Positions 42,695 through 52,085 of a stretch of DNA of 64,000 nt are shown one piece after another. Each line of letters opens with the position of its first letter. The first letter of the stretch is position 1. Source of the stretch: a bacterium UBP11_UBA4055. Lineage in GTDB: Bacteria; UBA4055. Location: NCBI GenBank assembly GCA_002382735.1, contig DFZN01000059.1, positions 22,054 to 86,053 on the forward strand, given 5' to 3'. The notes under the pieces were generated by a model that did no database searches, was not told the origin of the DNA, and was given only the letters and a program-made list of their open reading frames with translations. A program made the translations under genes and the position numbers.

Positions 42695-43073
42695 GAACAG
42701 ACTTTTAATAGTAACACACGGCAATCTGGGCGCAGCTATGATCGAAGTTGCCCGGAAAATAGTCGGTGAAACCAACGAGGGGGATGTGTTTTTTTTATCA
42801 AACGACGGCTTTTCGACGCATGATATCACTAAGAAGATTAAAGACATAACTGAAAGTTATCCGGAGGATTATTTTCTTATCATAACCGACTTTCCCGGGG
42901 GCAGCTGTTTCATAGCTTCAAAAAAAATCGCCTCATCAGATCGGAGAATATCTTCTCTTTCCGGCCTTAATATTTCTATGCTTCTGTCATTCCTGACAAA
43001 GAAAGAAATACTCGCAGGGTCAAAACTGGCCGAAGTCGTAAAAACCGACGGGGGAAGAGCCATTGTCTCATAA
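42687..43073 (+). CDS. PTS EIIA component, mannose family
   Basis: The 128-residue protein carries the phospho-accepting His in IVTHGNLG (H11) and the fold pattern of EIIA-Man (ITDFPGGSCFIASKKIA). No EIIB, EIIC or EIID partner is encoded nearby, so it is probably a signalling component phosphorylated by HPr. It overlaps hprK by eight bases and the DUF3108 gene by eleven. hprK next to an orphan EIIA-Man is a known arrangement in bacteria that use the PTS for regulation only. Confidence 0.9.
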   Translation: MNKNRLLIVTHGNLGAAMIEVARKIVGETNEGDVFFLSNDGFSTHDITKKIKDITESYPEDYFLIITDFPGGSCFIASKKIASSDRRISSLSGLNISMLLSFLTKKEILAGSKLAEVVKTDGGRAIVS

Positions 43074-43857
43074 AATTCCTGTGAAGATGTTCACTACTTT
43101 ACTGATCGCTTTCCTGTCATTCACGCTTTCCGCACAGGATTCTCTATCTGCCGAAGTCGAGCAGAAGAAACCTTACCCTTTTAAAAGAGGGGAATATCTT
43201 CATTTCGCTGTAAGCTACGGAATAATACTTGCAGGCTATGCGACCATAGAAGTTCACGAAGAATTGGCATTTCGGGGAACCGATGTCTTTAAATTCGTGA
43301 CTACAGCAAGATCCCGTAACGCTTTCAACTGGATATTTAAGGTGAGAGACGCCACAGCGTCCTATTTCGATAAGGAGAACATGCATTCTCTCAGGTTCGA
43401 GAAAAATTTAAGGGAAGGAAGCTATGAAGACGACACGGTCATCGATTACGATCAGGTCAACCTTAAAGCTGATTATATCAGTGAGAGGAAAGGGAAAATG
43501 ACGAGAAAGGCCACAATTGACATTCCTCAGAATGTGATGGACCCTCTTTCGGCTCTTTTTTATGTTAGAACTCTAGATCTGAGCGTAGGAAAAGAGATCA
43601 TCATCCCGGCGACCGACAATAAAAAGGTGTATGATATAAAGGTCATAGTCCACAGAACCGAGACAGTCAAGGTCAAGGCGGGAAAATTCAAATGCTGGGT
43701 CGTTGAACCTGTCATGGCCGACGGAGGTGTTTTCAAGAAAGACGGAAAGGTCTTGGTCTGGCTGACATCCGATGATAAGAAAATGCCTGTTAAAATGGAA
43801 ACGAAAGTTTATATAGGCTCCATAGTAGCCGAACTTGACTGGTATGTGATAAAGTAA
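43063..43857 (+). CDS. DUF3108 exported protein
   Basis: The 264-residue protein has a signal peptide (FTTLLIAFLSFTLSAQ) and the DUF3108 beta-rich domain (YPFKRGEYLHFAVSYGIILAGYATIEV, ARSRNAFNWIFKVRD, MDPLSALFYVRTLDL, KAGKFKCWVVEPVM, VWLTSDDKKMPVKMETKVYIGSI). DUF3108 proteins are envelope proteins of unknown role in Bacteroidota and Proteobacteria. The start seems to be TTG at 43063, with GGGGGAAG seven or so bases before it; ATG 43087 has no ribosome site. It lies between EIIA and lpxK. Confidence 0.85.
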   Translation: MSHKIPVKMFTTLLIAFLSFTLSAQDSLSAEVEQKKPYPFKRGEYLHFAVSYGIILAGYATIEVHEELAFRGTDVFKFVTTARSRNAFNWIFKVRDATASYFDKENMHSLRFEKNLREGSYEDDTVIDYDQVNLKADYISERKGKMTRKATIDIPQNVMDPLSALFYVRTLDLSVGKEIIIPATDNKKVYDIKVIVHRTETVKVKAGKFKCWVVEPVMADGGVFKKDGKVLVWLTSDDKKMPVKMETKVYIGSIVAELDWYVIK

Positions 43858-43872
43858 ATTAAAGACACTGTC

Positions 43873-44916
43873 ATGAGCCGTAAAAATAAAAATTTTGTTC
43901 CACTGTTACCTGCCATCCTTTTACTGCCCTTCACATTTTTGTATTATTTGACCGTGAAGATAAGGCATTTTTTTTACGATACAGGGATATTATCATCCTT
44001 CAAATCTGATGTTTTTACTGTTTCTGTCGGAAATATCGCCGCAGGAGGAACCGGAAAAACACCCGTTGTGACTGAAATTGTATCAGCACTCAAAGATAAT
44101 GGTATAAAAACTGCGGTGATTACCAGAGGTTACGGCAGAAGTTCCGTAGGCAGAGTTAAAGTCGATAAAAATACTTCCGCCTATATTTCAGGAGACGAAC
44201 CTCTGACTATATTCAATAAAACAGGCGCGGATGTGATTTGCGATGCTGACAGGGTCAGCGCAGCGCAATATCTGGGTACCTCTTACGGCGCTTTTGTTCT
44301 TGACGACGCCTTTCAGCACAGAAAAATAAGAAAACATCTCGACATTGTTCTTTTGGACCACGACAGATTCCTCGGTAACGGACTCCTTCTTCCTTCAGGG
44401 ATATTGAGAGATCCCCCTTCAAGACTAAGTAAATGCGATATTATTATCCTTACAAAGATCCCCGGGCCGGATGCTGATTCTGTTCAAAAGAAGATCAGAT
44501 CTCTGAAAAAATTCAAAAAACCGGTCCTTCTTTCTCAAATAAGATACACGCATCTGTCCAATGGCATATCCGTAATGTCTCCGGACGAACTGAGGGCAAA
44601 AAAGATCTCGGCCTTTTGCGGTATTGCTGACCCGGAACCTTTTTTCAGATTCTTCGATAAATTCGATACAGTTTCGAAAATGAGCTTCAAAGATCACTGT
44701 AGCTACGGACGGGAATTCGATAATGACCTGACCGAAATGAAAAAAGAGTCTGAAGTCATAGTTACGACCTATAAGGATTTCGTTAAACTTTCTGAAGAAC
44801 AGATAAACAGATACAACATCTGGTATCTTGACATAGAACTTGTTTTCTTCGATGAATATCTGAAAACTACAGAGATTTTTGACCTGATTAAAGGACGGAT
44901 GAGTGCCGAAAAATGA
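43873..44916 (+). CDS. lpxK: Tetraacyldisaccharide 4'-kinase
   Basis: The 347-residue membrane-associated enzyme phosphorylates the 4' position of the lipid A precursor. The N-terminal hydrophobic anchor (LLPAILLLPFTFLYYLTV), the P-loop SVGNIAAGGTGKTP (51-64), TRGYGRSSVGRV, SGDEPLTI, DDAFQHRKIRKHLDIVLLD and LPSGILRDPPSRL are all present. It shows that the organism makes lipopolysaccharide. It follows the DUF3108 gene by 15 bases and overlaps the Fe-S protein gene by 14. Confidence 0.96.
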   Translation: MSRKNKNFVPLLPAILLLPFTFLYYLTVKIRHFFYDTGILSSFKSDVFTVSVGNIAAGGTGKTPVVTEIVSALKDNGIKTAVITRGYGRSSVGRVKVDKNTSAYISGDEPLTIFNKTGADVICDADRVSAAQYLGTSYGAFVLDDAFQHRKIRKHLDIVLLDHDRFLGNGLLLPSGILRDPPSRLSKCDIIILTKIPGPDADSVQKKIRSLKKFKKPVLLSQIRYTHLSNGISVMSPDELRAKKISAFCGIADPEPFFRFFDKFDTVSKMSFKDHCSYGREFDNDLTEMKKESEVIVTTYKDFVKLSEEQINRYNIWYLDIELVFFDEYLKTTEIFDLIKGRMSAEK

Positions 44917-46114
44917 TTTTATTATAAAAGAACTGACAGACAAATGTACGAACTGCGGCAACTGCAGGATTATCTGCCCTGTTTTCAAAGAGACAGGAGA
45001 AGAAGTATTCTCGGCAAGAGGGAGGATCAGTCTCATCCGAGGTCTTGTGCAGAAAGAACTTACTTCAGGGAACAGGGTCAGAACACATATTTTTACATGT
45101 CTGGACTGCAGGCAGTGCCTTAATTACTGTCCCGCAGATGTTGATTATGTTTCCATTATGTCTCTTGTTAAACGGAATATAAAGCCGAAAACCCGTTTCT
45201 CCAGTTTGAAGGATATTCTGACATCCGGTCTCTTCTCGTCTTCCGATCATTCTGTTTATTTCAAAGCTGTCCGTTCAGTAAAATGGCTGTTATCGGGGAT
45301 AGGAAAAATAAAACTGTTAAAAATACTTACCTCTGCTCTGATGTTCCGTTTTCAGGTCCCTGAATTTTCAGATTTGCCTGAAAAGAATTTCTTCGGGATC
45401 CGCAAGAGGCACAAACTTAAAGATTATACTGGAATAAGGACCGCTGTTTTTATCGGATGCGGTGGAAAGTACCTGTATCCTGAAACATCGGACAGATTTG
45501 TCAATATCCTGAGAAATTCAGGTATCGAAGCCGTGATCCCGAAACAGCAGGTCTGCTGCGGAAATCCATTATTATATTCCGGATTGTCGAAAAACATTTT
45601 ACAGAACAGGTCGGCTAATGTAAATGCTTTTAATTCGCTTGTCGAGATCACTTTCCTGACCAGTTTATGCTCAGGTGCTACCGGAATTCTCAGATCTTAT
45701 ATGAACGAAGGTAACAACGGCTTTTTAAGATTCGAGGTTAAAGATCATACCGAGATACTTACTGAACATATTAAGGAAATCGAACCGCAATATTCGAAGA
45801 AAATAATATTCCACAGCTGTCCTAAATGCTCGAACAACTTAAAGTCGGCTGAATTCGTAGAACACTTGTACAGTAAAAGCGTAACTGTTCCGCCTTTAAC
45901 TACCGACTATTGCGGCTGCACGGAACTTCTCGACAGGTCCAACATAAAGGTCAGATCGCTCATAACACGGTCTTTCTGCGTTAAAAACGATCTTGATAGT
46001 TATGATATAATAGCCTGTCCTTCTTTTGAATGCATAGAATATCTGAATTATTTCTTTTCCAAAAACGGAATGAATATCAGAGCAGTGCATTTTATTGATG
46101 CCGTAAAGGTCTGA
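44903..46114 (+). CDS. GlcF/HdrD-like iron-sulfur protein
   Basis: The 403-residue protein has two [4Fe-4S] binding clusters of ferredoxin type (CTNCGNCRIICPVF near 15-28 and CLDCRQCLNYCPADVDY near 66-82) followed by two cysteine-rich CCG-type domains (QVCCGNPLLYSG and HSCPKCSNNL...DYCGCTELL). This is the plan of glycolate oxidase GlcF, LutA and heterodisulfide reductase D subunits, which pass electrons from an FAD partner. No GlcD-type flavoprotein is encoded near it. It uses a GTG start at 44903 with AAGGACGG before it, inside the end of lpxK. Substrate unknown. Confidence 0.85.
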   Translation: MPKNDFIIKELTDKCTNCGNCRIICPVFKETGEEVFSARGRISLIRGLVQKELTSGNRVRTHIFTCLDCRQCLNYCPADVDYVSIMSLVKRNIKPKTRFSSLKDILTSGLFSSSDHSVYFKAVRSVKWLLSGIGKIKLLKILTSALMFRFQVPEFSDLPEKNFFGIRKRHKLKDYTGIRTAVFIGCGGKYLYPETSDRFVNILRNSGIEAVIPKQQVCCGNPLLYSGLSKNILQNRSANVNAFNSLVEITFLTSLCSGATGILRSYMNEGNNGFLRFEVKDHTEILTEHIKEIEPQYSKKIIFHSCPKCSNNLKSAEFVEHLYSKSVTVPPLTTDYCGCTELLDRSNIKVRSLITRSFCVKNDLDSYDIIACPSFECIEYLNYFFSKNGMNIRAVHFIDAVKV

Positions 46115-46119
46115 GCGAA

Positions 46120-47268
46120 CTATTTTGCGAAGAAAGATATAAAGACTCCCGCCGCTATAGCAGAACCTATCACGCCGGCTACATTCGGAGCCATTGCATG
46201 ACCCAGAAGGAAATTGTTCTTGTCGTAATGAAGGCCGAAGTGATGCACCACCCTTGCCGAATCAGGTACGGCTGATACGCCGGCCGCTCCTATAAGAGGA
46301 TTTATCTTTTCCTTCAGGAACAGGTTCATTATTTTCGCGAATATCAAACCTGAAGCTGTGGCTACGCAGAATGAAGCCAGACCCAGCCCGAATATTAAAA
46401 GAGATTCTTTAGTTACGAATGTTGAAGCCTGTGTGCTTGCGCCGACAGAGAACGAGAGTATTATCGTTGCCGTATCAAGTATAGCACTGCCGGCGGTCTT
46501 TGACAGTCTGTCGGTCACGCCGCTTTCCTTGATTAGATTTCCCAGCATGAGCATACCTATCAGGGTGATTGATCCGGGAGCAATAAGGGCCGATATAATG
46601 AAAGCGATTATCGGGAACAGTATTTTTTCTCTTTTTGTAACTTTTCTTGGGGCTTTCATCCTGATGAGCTTTTCCTTCTTTGTCGTAAGGATCTTCATGA
46701 AAGGAGGCTGTATAACCGGAACGAGAGCCATATATGAGTAAGCGGCGATAGCTATCGGACCCAGAAGATGCGGGGACAGGATCGAGGCTATGAATATCGA
46801 AGTCGGACCGTCTGCGCCGCCGATGATCCCGATCGAGGCAGAATCAAGGTGATTGAACCCGAGAGCGAGAGCACCGAGATATGTAAGAAAGATACCGACC
46901 TGGGCAGCAGCACCGAGAAGCAGAGATTTCGGGCTTGAGATCAGCGAAGAAAAATCCGTAAGAGTTCCGATCCCGAGAAAGATAAGCGGAGGGAATATCC
47001 CTGCCGTAACTCCCCAGTAAAAAAGGCTGAATACGCTGTTCTGGGCATTTCCGGCTGACAGACTGTCGTAAACGCCTATCGGAAGTCCCGCCATATAAGG
47101 CATATTACCCACGATCACTCCAAAACCTATGGGAAGGAGAAGGAGCGGTTCGTAATTTTTAACTATCGCCAGGTAGATCGCAATGCATCCGGCTATCAGC
47201 ATTATTATATTATCGGCCGTTATATTTACGAAACCGGTATTCGAAATCAGTTGTGTTACTGTATCCAT
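46120..47268 (-). CDS. mmdB: Sodium-pumping decarboxylase, beta subunit
   Basis: The 382-residue integral membrane protein is the OadB/MmdB/GcdB subunit that couples decarboxylation of carboxybiotin to sodium export. It has about ten membrane segments. The family's key sodium-site motif is present as IGIIGGADGPTSIF (about 143-156), and the late GHAMAPNVAGVIGSAIAAGVF segment is also typical. It is the last gene of the four-gene decarboxylase operon, 18 bases after the biotin protein. The family does not itself distinguish oxaloacetate from methylmalonyl-CoA substrates; the alpha subunit does. Confidence 0.95.
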   Translation of the reverse strand: MDTVTQLISNTGFVNITADNIIMLIAGCIAIYLAIVKNYEPLLLLPIGFGVIVGNMPYMAGLPIGVYDSLSAGNAQNSVFSLFYWGVTAGIFPPLIFLGIGTLTDFSSLISSPKSLLLGAAAQVGIFLTYLGALALGFNHLDSASIGIIGGADGPTSIFIASILSPHLLGPIAIAAYSYMALVPVIQPPFMKILTTKKEKLIRMKAPRKVTKREKILFPIIAFIISALIAPGSITLIGMLMLGNLIKESGVTDRLSKTAGSAILDTATIILSFSVGASTQASTFVTKESLLIFGLGLASFCVATASGLIFAKIMNLFLKEKINPLIGAAGVSAVPDSARVVHHFGLHYDKNNFLLGHAMAPNVAGVIGSAIAAGVFISFFAK

Positions 47269-47286
47269 TGTTCTATTCTCTCTTGT

Positions 47287-47748
47287 TTATTCTATTACGG
47301 CCAGAATGTCACCCTCTGAAATATTGTCGCCGTTCTTGACATTTAAAGTCTTGACAGTTCCGCTGATTCCGGCAGTAATATCGTTCTCCATCTTCATCGC
47401 TTCCATTATCATTATCTTCTGTCCGGCATTGACCTTGTCTCCTACCCTGACCAGAACATTCAATATCAGACCGGGCAGAGGGGCCACAACCTGAGAGTTG
47501 CCTGAGGCCGGTCCCGATGATGAATGCGCGGATGCGGGTGCCGGAGCAAATGTCTGCTGAGCAGGCTGGATTCTGGCGGCCGCAGGGGCTGTAAAGTTCG
47601 CATGTTCGACGATTATCTGTTCCCCGAGATCTTTCAGTCCTACTGCGTAAGTAGTTCCGTTAACGGAAATTTTCGCCTCCTTCGGGCCGAACTCCTCAAT
47701 CTTCACCTGGTATTCCTTTCCCTGTATCTCAAGCTTAATCTCTTTCAT
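47287..47748 (-). CDS. Biotin carrier subunit of the decarboxylase
   Basis: The 153-residue protein has an N-terminal domain of about 50 residues, an Ala/Pro/Ser-rich flexible linker (about 55-85) and a C-terminal biotinyl domain (about 86-153) with the biotin-attachment motif EAMKMEN. The linker lets the carboxybiotin swing between the carboxyltransferase and the membrane subunit. It lies between the OadG-like and beta subunit genes. Confidence 0.93.
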   Translation of the reverse strand: MKEIKLEIQGKEYQVKIEEFGPKEAKISVNGTTYAVGLKDLGEQIIVEHANFTAPAAARIQPAQQTFAPAPASAHSSSGPASGNSQVVAPLPGLILNVLVRVGDKVNAGQKIMIMEAMKMENDITAGISGTVKTLNVKNGDNISEGDILAVIE

Positions 47749-47753
47749 ATCCC

Positions 47754-48377
47754 CTACCTCTGATTTTTTCTGATACCGAATTTATTACCGTTCTTCCATG
47801 TACTGCTCATTTGAGTAGATGCCGCCGTGCCGACCGGTCTCCCGTGCAGATAAAGCCTGAAATACAGTTCGACAGCCGCTGATATCGCGATCAGATGATC
47901 TTCAGGCACAGGAACGGGTTCCGGTTTGTTTATTACCGCCGCAGGCTGATTAACTTTATTCTTGACCTTCTTCTTTGGAAAAGATCTTTCTTTTAGAGCA
48001 AAATTGAATATCATTACTACAAAAGCGATCAGAACCAGTCCTATATACACCACAATTATACCGCTTGATGCCACTCCCCATCCGTCCATACCGGGTTTGA
48101 ATTCCTTTTCTATATTTTCAATACCGAACTTCTTCTCATCCTCTTCGACCCTGCCTTTTCTGATCTTCTCGAGTTCTTGTATGAACAGCTCGGTATTTGT
48201 CGCATTACTGTTCTGGAGCGTTTTAAGCACAGCTGTTTTAAATTCCGCATCTGTATATTCGCCGAGAATGCTGTCTGCGATAACTGAGAATCTTTCGTTA
48301 CGGCGGTCTGTGATCTCTGAGGCACTCAAAGATACTGCGAAAATTACAGCTGCTATTATAAGAACTACCTTTTTCAT
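47754..48377 (-). CDS. OadG/MmdD-like small membrane subunit
   Basis: The 207-residue protein has a signal-like N-terminus (MKKVVLIIAAVIFAVSLSA), an acidic region, one membrane helix (SGIIVVYIGLVLIAFVVMIFNFAL, about 107-130) and a basic C-terminal tail ending SSTWKNGNKFGIRKNQR. Small one-helix subunits of this kind hold the carboxyltransferase to the membrane pump. It is longer than most OadG proteins because of the additional exported segment of about 85 residues before the helix, which is unusual. It lies six bases before the biotin carrier gene. Confidence 0.8.
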   Translation of the reverse strand: MKKVVLIIAAVIFAVSLSASEITDRRNERFSVIADSILGEYTDAEFKTAVLKTLQNSNATNTELFIQELEKIRKGRVEEDEKKFGIENIEKEFKPGMDGWGVASSGIIVVYIGLVLIAFVVMIFNFALKERSFPKKKVKNKVNQPAAVINKPEPVPVPEDHLIAISAAVELYFRLYLHGRPVGTAASTQMSSTWKNGNKFGIRKNQR

Positions 48378-48407
48378 CTATTCGTTCTTTCCTTAATTTT
48401 TATCTGA

Positions 48408-49958
48408 TTAAAGAGGGATGTTCCCATGCTTTTTGGGCGGATTTTCGTCTCTTTTATTCTTGAGCATTTCAAGAGCTTTGATAAGCCTGTACCTCGTATT
48501 TTCAGGTACGATTATATCGTCAATGAAACCTTTTTCGACCGCAACATAAGGATTGGCGAATCTGTCTCTGTACTCCTCGATCTTCTGCTTCAGCATTTCG
48601 TCAGGATCGGAAGACTCTCTGATCTCTTTGGCGAACACGATCTTACTTGCGCCTTCAGCGCCCATAACAGCTATCTCTGCTGAAGGCCATGCGTAAATAA
48701 TGTCGCCTCTGAGCTGTTTCGAGTTCATAACGCAGTAAGCACCGCCGTAAGCTTTTCTGGTAATAACGGTGAGCTTTGGAACTGTAGCTTCGCCGTAAGC
48801 GTACATCAGTTTTGCGCCGTGATCGATTATCCCGGCAAATTCCTGTGCTGTACCTGGTAAGAATCCAGGGACATCTTCGAAAGTTATGACTGGAATATTG
48901 AAAGCATCGCAGAACCTCACGAACCTTGCTCCTTTCACGGAAGCATTACTGTCGAGAACGCCGGCCATGACCTTAGGCTGGTTAGCCACTATGCCGATGC
49001 TTTTGCCGTTCAGTCTGGCGAAACCAACGATTATGTTCTGAGCCCAGTCCTTATGCGCCTCAAAAAACACTCCGTTGTCAACAATTTTTGTAATAACATC
49101 TTTCATATCGTAAGGCTTATTCGGATTTTCCGGAACTATGGAGTTCAGCTCCTGGCACGGTCTCAACGGGTCGTCACCGTTTTCCGATACGGGAGATTCC
49201 TCAGTGTTATTCTGCGGTAAAAATCCTACAAGAGTCCTTATTCCCTCAAAAAGACTTTTTTCATCATCGTATGTAAAATGCGTAACTCCGCTTTTTTTAC
49301 CGTGAACATCTGCCCCGCCCAGTTCTTCGGCCGTCACTTTTTCGTGCGTCACCTCTTCAACTACCTTTGGCCCGGTGAGGAACATGTAAGCGGTTTTTCT
49401 CACCATGAAAATAAAGTCCGTCAGTGCGGGAGAATAAACCGCTCCCCCGGCGCACGGTCCTACTATCGCGCTGATCTGGGGTATGACGCCTGAATAGAGT
49501 ATGTTCTTGATAAAAATATTAGTATAACCGGCAAGAGCATCAACGCCTTCCTGTATCCTTGCACCGCCTGAATCATTGATCCCGATCACCGGAGCGCCGA
49601 CCTTTGCCGCCATTTCCATGATCTTGGAAACCTTCTCACCTACTGTTTTGGAAAGAGTTCCGCCTATGACCGTAAAATCGAATGAATACACGAAAACAAG
49701 CCTGCCATTTATATTACCGTAGCCTGTTACTATCCCGTCTCCGTAGAATTTCTTATTCTCCATCCCGAATTCGGTGCATGTGTGGGTACGGAGTTTGTCG
49801 ATCTCGTAAAAACTGTTAGGATCCAGAAGAATATCGATCCTCTCTCTCGCTGTCAGTTTGCCGTTCGAATGCTGTTTCTCTATCGCCTTTTCCCCGCCGC
49901 CAAGCTCAGCAAGTTCTGTTTTCTGTTTAAGTTCAAGTATCTTCCTTTCGTTATTCAT
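48408..49958 (-). CDS. mmdA: Methylmalonyl-CoA decarboxylase-type carboxyltransferase (alpha)
   Basis: The 516-residue soluble subunit belongs to the acyl-CoA carboxyltransferase family (MmdA/PccB): EKQHSNGKLTARERIDILLDP, GVVTGYG-type first crotonase domain (FDFTVIGGTLSKTVGEKVSKIMEMA, GINDSGGARIQEGVDALAGY), and the second domain (VFFEAHKDWAQNIIVGFARLNG, VPGFLPGTAQEFAGIIDHGAKLMYAY, RKAYGGAYCVMNSKQLRGD). Together with the biotin, OadG-like and beta subunits it decarboxylates methylmalonyl-CoA to propionyl-CoA and drives sodium export. Glutaconyl-CoA is a possible alternative substrate. It is the first gene of the operon with a promoter of the local consensus. Confidence 0.93.
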   Translation of the reverse strand: MNNERKILELKQKTELAELGGGEKAIEKQHSNGKLTARERIDILLDPNSFYEIDKLRTHTCTEFGMENKKFYGDGIVTGYGNINGRLVFVYSFDFTVIGGTLSKTVGEKVSKIMEMAAKVGAPVIGINDSGGARIQEGVDALAGYTNIFIKNILYSGVIPQISAIVGPCAGGAVYSPALTDFIFMVRKTAYMFLTGPKVVEEVTHEKVTAEELGGADVHGKKSGVTHFTYDDEKSLFEGIRTLVGFLPQNNTEESPVSENGDDPLRPCQELNSIVPENPNKPYDMKDVITKIVDNGVFFEAHKDWAQNIIVGFARLNGKSIGIVANQPKVMAGVLDSNASVKGARFVRFCDAFNIPVITFEDVPGFLPGTAQEFAGIIDHGAKLMYAYGEATVPKLTVITRKAYGGAYCVMNSKQLRGDIIYAWPSAEIAVMGAEGASKIVFAKEIRESSDPDEMLKQKIEEYRDRFANPYVAVEKGFIDDIIVPENTRYRLIKALEMLKNKRDENPPKKHGNIPL

Positions 49959-50019
49959 TGGTTAAACTCCCGGCTTTTCAATTTTTGCTGTCAGATCTTC
50001 CGATCCTTCGAAGAAACCA

Positions 50020-50048
50020 AATATATTTATACCTTTATATAAAAACAA
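50020..50048 (-). promoter_or_regulatory. Promoter for the sodium-pumping decarboxylase operon
   Basis: Minus strand: TTGTTT (50043-50048), 17-bp spacer, TATATT (50020-50025). The leader to the ATG at 49958 would be about 55 bases. Confidence 0.5.
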
Positions 50049-50094
50049 GAAAAAAAATTATAATAAAATTGTTGGTATAATCGCATTACCGCAG

Positions 50095-50123
50095 TTGTTT
50101 TTTTTAAATAATTGATTTAAATT
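50095..50123 (+). promoter_or_regulatory. Promoter for the VWA/ABC operon
   Basis: TTGTTT (50095-50100), 17-bp spacer, TAAATT (50118-50123); ATG at 50151. Confidence 0.4.
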
Positions 50124-50150
50124 CCACATTCGAAAAAACAACGGGGAAAA

Positions 50151-52085
50151 ATGAATTTTGAAAATACGCAATATCTCAGCTTTTTACCCGCTGCGGTCTT
50201 ACCCCTTGTAATTTATCTTATCTTCAAAAAAAAACCCCGCAGGATCATATTCAGCTCCGTTTTCCTTCTAAAGAAAATATCAGAGAGAGTGAGGATCAGA
50301 ACAAGACTGAAAGATATCATTCTGCTCATAATAAGAACTCTTTCGATATCGGCACTAATACTATTTTTTTCCGGTCCGTTTACCGGAGAGAATTCGTATT
50401 TTGATCCGTCCAAAAGAAATGTAACGGTTATCTACCTTGATTCTTCCCCGTCGATGGCGGATGTTTCAAACGATTCCGACAAATTTACAAATGCATCTCA
50501 AACTGCTTTAAGAACGGTCGCAGACTCAGAGAACACCGGTATTTTCTATATTTTCACTTCCGATCCTGAAAGAAAATTCAAGGGCGGTAGAGCGGAAGCT
50601 GTCAAATTTCTTTCCGAAACAAGGATATATGGAAGCGAAAGGCCGTTCGGTGATTTTCTTGTGCAGGCGGATTCTGTCCTGAACGGGTATTCCGATGCTA
50701 ACAAACTGCTTCTCGTTTTGACTGACGGAAAACTAAATATAAATGAGGATATTTCAGCTTCTTCAGAATATTTAAGAAGGACCGTTCTATTCAGTTCAGA
50801 AAATACTGACGATATATCTATTGACTCTGCCTGCATTTCCGGCAATAACGAGATCACCTTTTCACTGATCTCAGCCTTCAGAAACACCTCGCTCGACATG
50901 TTCTCTGACGGTCAGAAAATTTATTCAGCTCCCGTCGAATTTAATGGAGTCCCTGTAAAGAAAATAAGTGTAGGCGTGCCCGAAACAGCTGACCGTTCTA
51001 TTTTGCTGAACGCACTGATAAAAGATAATGCTAACACGACCAATAATAATTATTACCTCGTCATTTCAAAATCGGCGGAGAAAAAAATACTGATAGCCGG
51101 GGATTCCGCTTCAGCGGCGGTTAAAAGCATTTCGGCATTGATATCCGCTGAAAAAAACACTGCCCTGTCCGGAGAAAATTACGATACGGATGACCTTTCA
51201 TCGCTCAGATTTGAAGACTATGATGCTGTATTTCTCACTGAGGTCCCCGCCGTAAGTTCCTATCTGTCTTCAGCTTTAAAGAGGTATGTTTCTGAGGGAG
51301 GGTCGATCTTTATTTCCGCGGGCGGCAGATTCAACATAAACGATTACAGCTCCAATCTGGCACCTCAACTTACTTTACCGCAGGCAGAAGGGTACGAAAA
51401 CCCTCAAAGCTCATTCTTCAATGCTGAAATAGCCGATCATGAACATCAAATTTTCAGAAATGTCTTTGATGAGAATTTTAAAGGCATAGGCAGCGTCGAA
51501 ATATATAATCTGTATAAATTCAAACCTGCGGGATGGAATGTAATCATGAAAGCCGGCGGATATCCGTTTCTGATGGAGAAAAAATACGGTGAAGGCAGAA
51601 TAGCCCTTATGGCGTCCGGACTCGAAAAAACCAGTTCGAACATAATTGAGAACGGAATAGCAGTCCCATTAATTTTCAACACACTTTCATATCTTGCGGG
51701 AAACGGTACTGCGGAGGGTAATGTTTATACTGTCGGACAAAAGCTGAAAATGGAGACAAAGTTCGCACTTGTAGAAAATTCGGAGCAGTATTATCCGGGA
51801 AAACATGAGCTTTCATCGGAATTTCTTCTGCAGAAAGAAGGATTTTTCAAAATTACAGACCCTGAAGGCACTGTATTGAAAACTGTTGCCGTGAATAACG
51901 AAAGAGAAAAGTACGGAGACAGTTCTGAGCTTCTTCGTGAGACCTTTAATGATGTTCTGGATTGGAAAGCAATTGATGAAAATACAAAGCTTATATCACC
52001 CGATAAGAAACTTTTCTCGAGACACCTGCTTTTTTTGATCCTTATTCTCGCAGCCGCAGATATAATAATCGTGAGAAAAATGTAG
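50151..52085 (+). CDS. BatA/VWA membrane protein of the aerotolerance-like family
   Basis: The 644-residue protein has an N-terminal BatA-type double membrane segment (FLPAAVLPLVIYLIF and LIIRTLSISALILFF), a VWA-like domain with a DSSPS metal motif (about 96-100, VIYLDSSPSMADV) and KLLLVLTDGKLN, a long periplasmic region with a class I glutamine-amidotransferase-like fold pattern (about 300-480, YDAVFLTEVPAVSSYLSS...YVSEGGSIFISAGG, GEGRIALMASGLEK), and a C-terminal membrane helix. It is a larger relative of the BatA-like protein at 25283. Its stop codon touches the ATG of the ABC ATPase gene. Confidence 0.8.
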   Translation: MNFENTQYLSFLPAAVLPLVIYLIFKKKPRRIIFSSVFLLKKISERVRIRTRLKDIILLIIRTLSISALILFFSGPFTGENSYFDPSKRNVTVIYLDSSPSMADVSNDSDKFTNASQTALRTVADSENTGIFYIFTSDPERKFKGGRAEAVKFLSETRIYGSERPFGDFLVQADSVLNGYSDANKLLLVLTDGKLNINEDISASSEYLRRTVLFSSENTDDISIDSACISGNNEITFSLISAFRNTSLDMFSDGQKIYSAPVEFNGVPVKKISVGVPETADRSILLNALIKDNANTTNNNYYLVISKSAEKKILIAGDSASAAVKSISALISAEKNTALSGENYDTDDLSSLRFEDYDAVFLTEVPAVSSYLSSALKRYVSEGGSIFISAGGRFNINDYSSNLAPQLTLPQAEGYENPQSSFFNAEIADHEHQIFRNVFDENFKGIGSVEIYNLYKFKPAGWNVIMKAGGYPFLMEKKYGEGRIALMASGLEKTSSNIIENGIAVPLIFNTLSYLAGNGTAEGNVYTVGQKLKMETKFALVENSEQYYPGKHELSSEFLLQKEGFFKITDPEGTVLKTVAVNNEREKYGDSSELLRETFNDVLDWKAIDENTKLISPDKKLFSRHLLFLILILAAADIIIVRKM

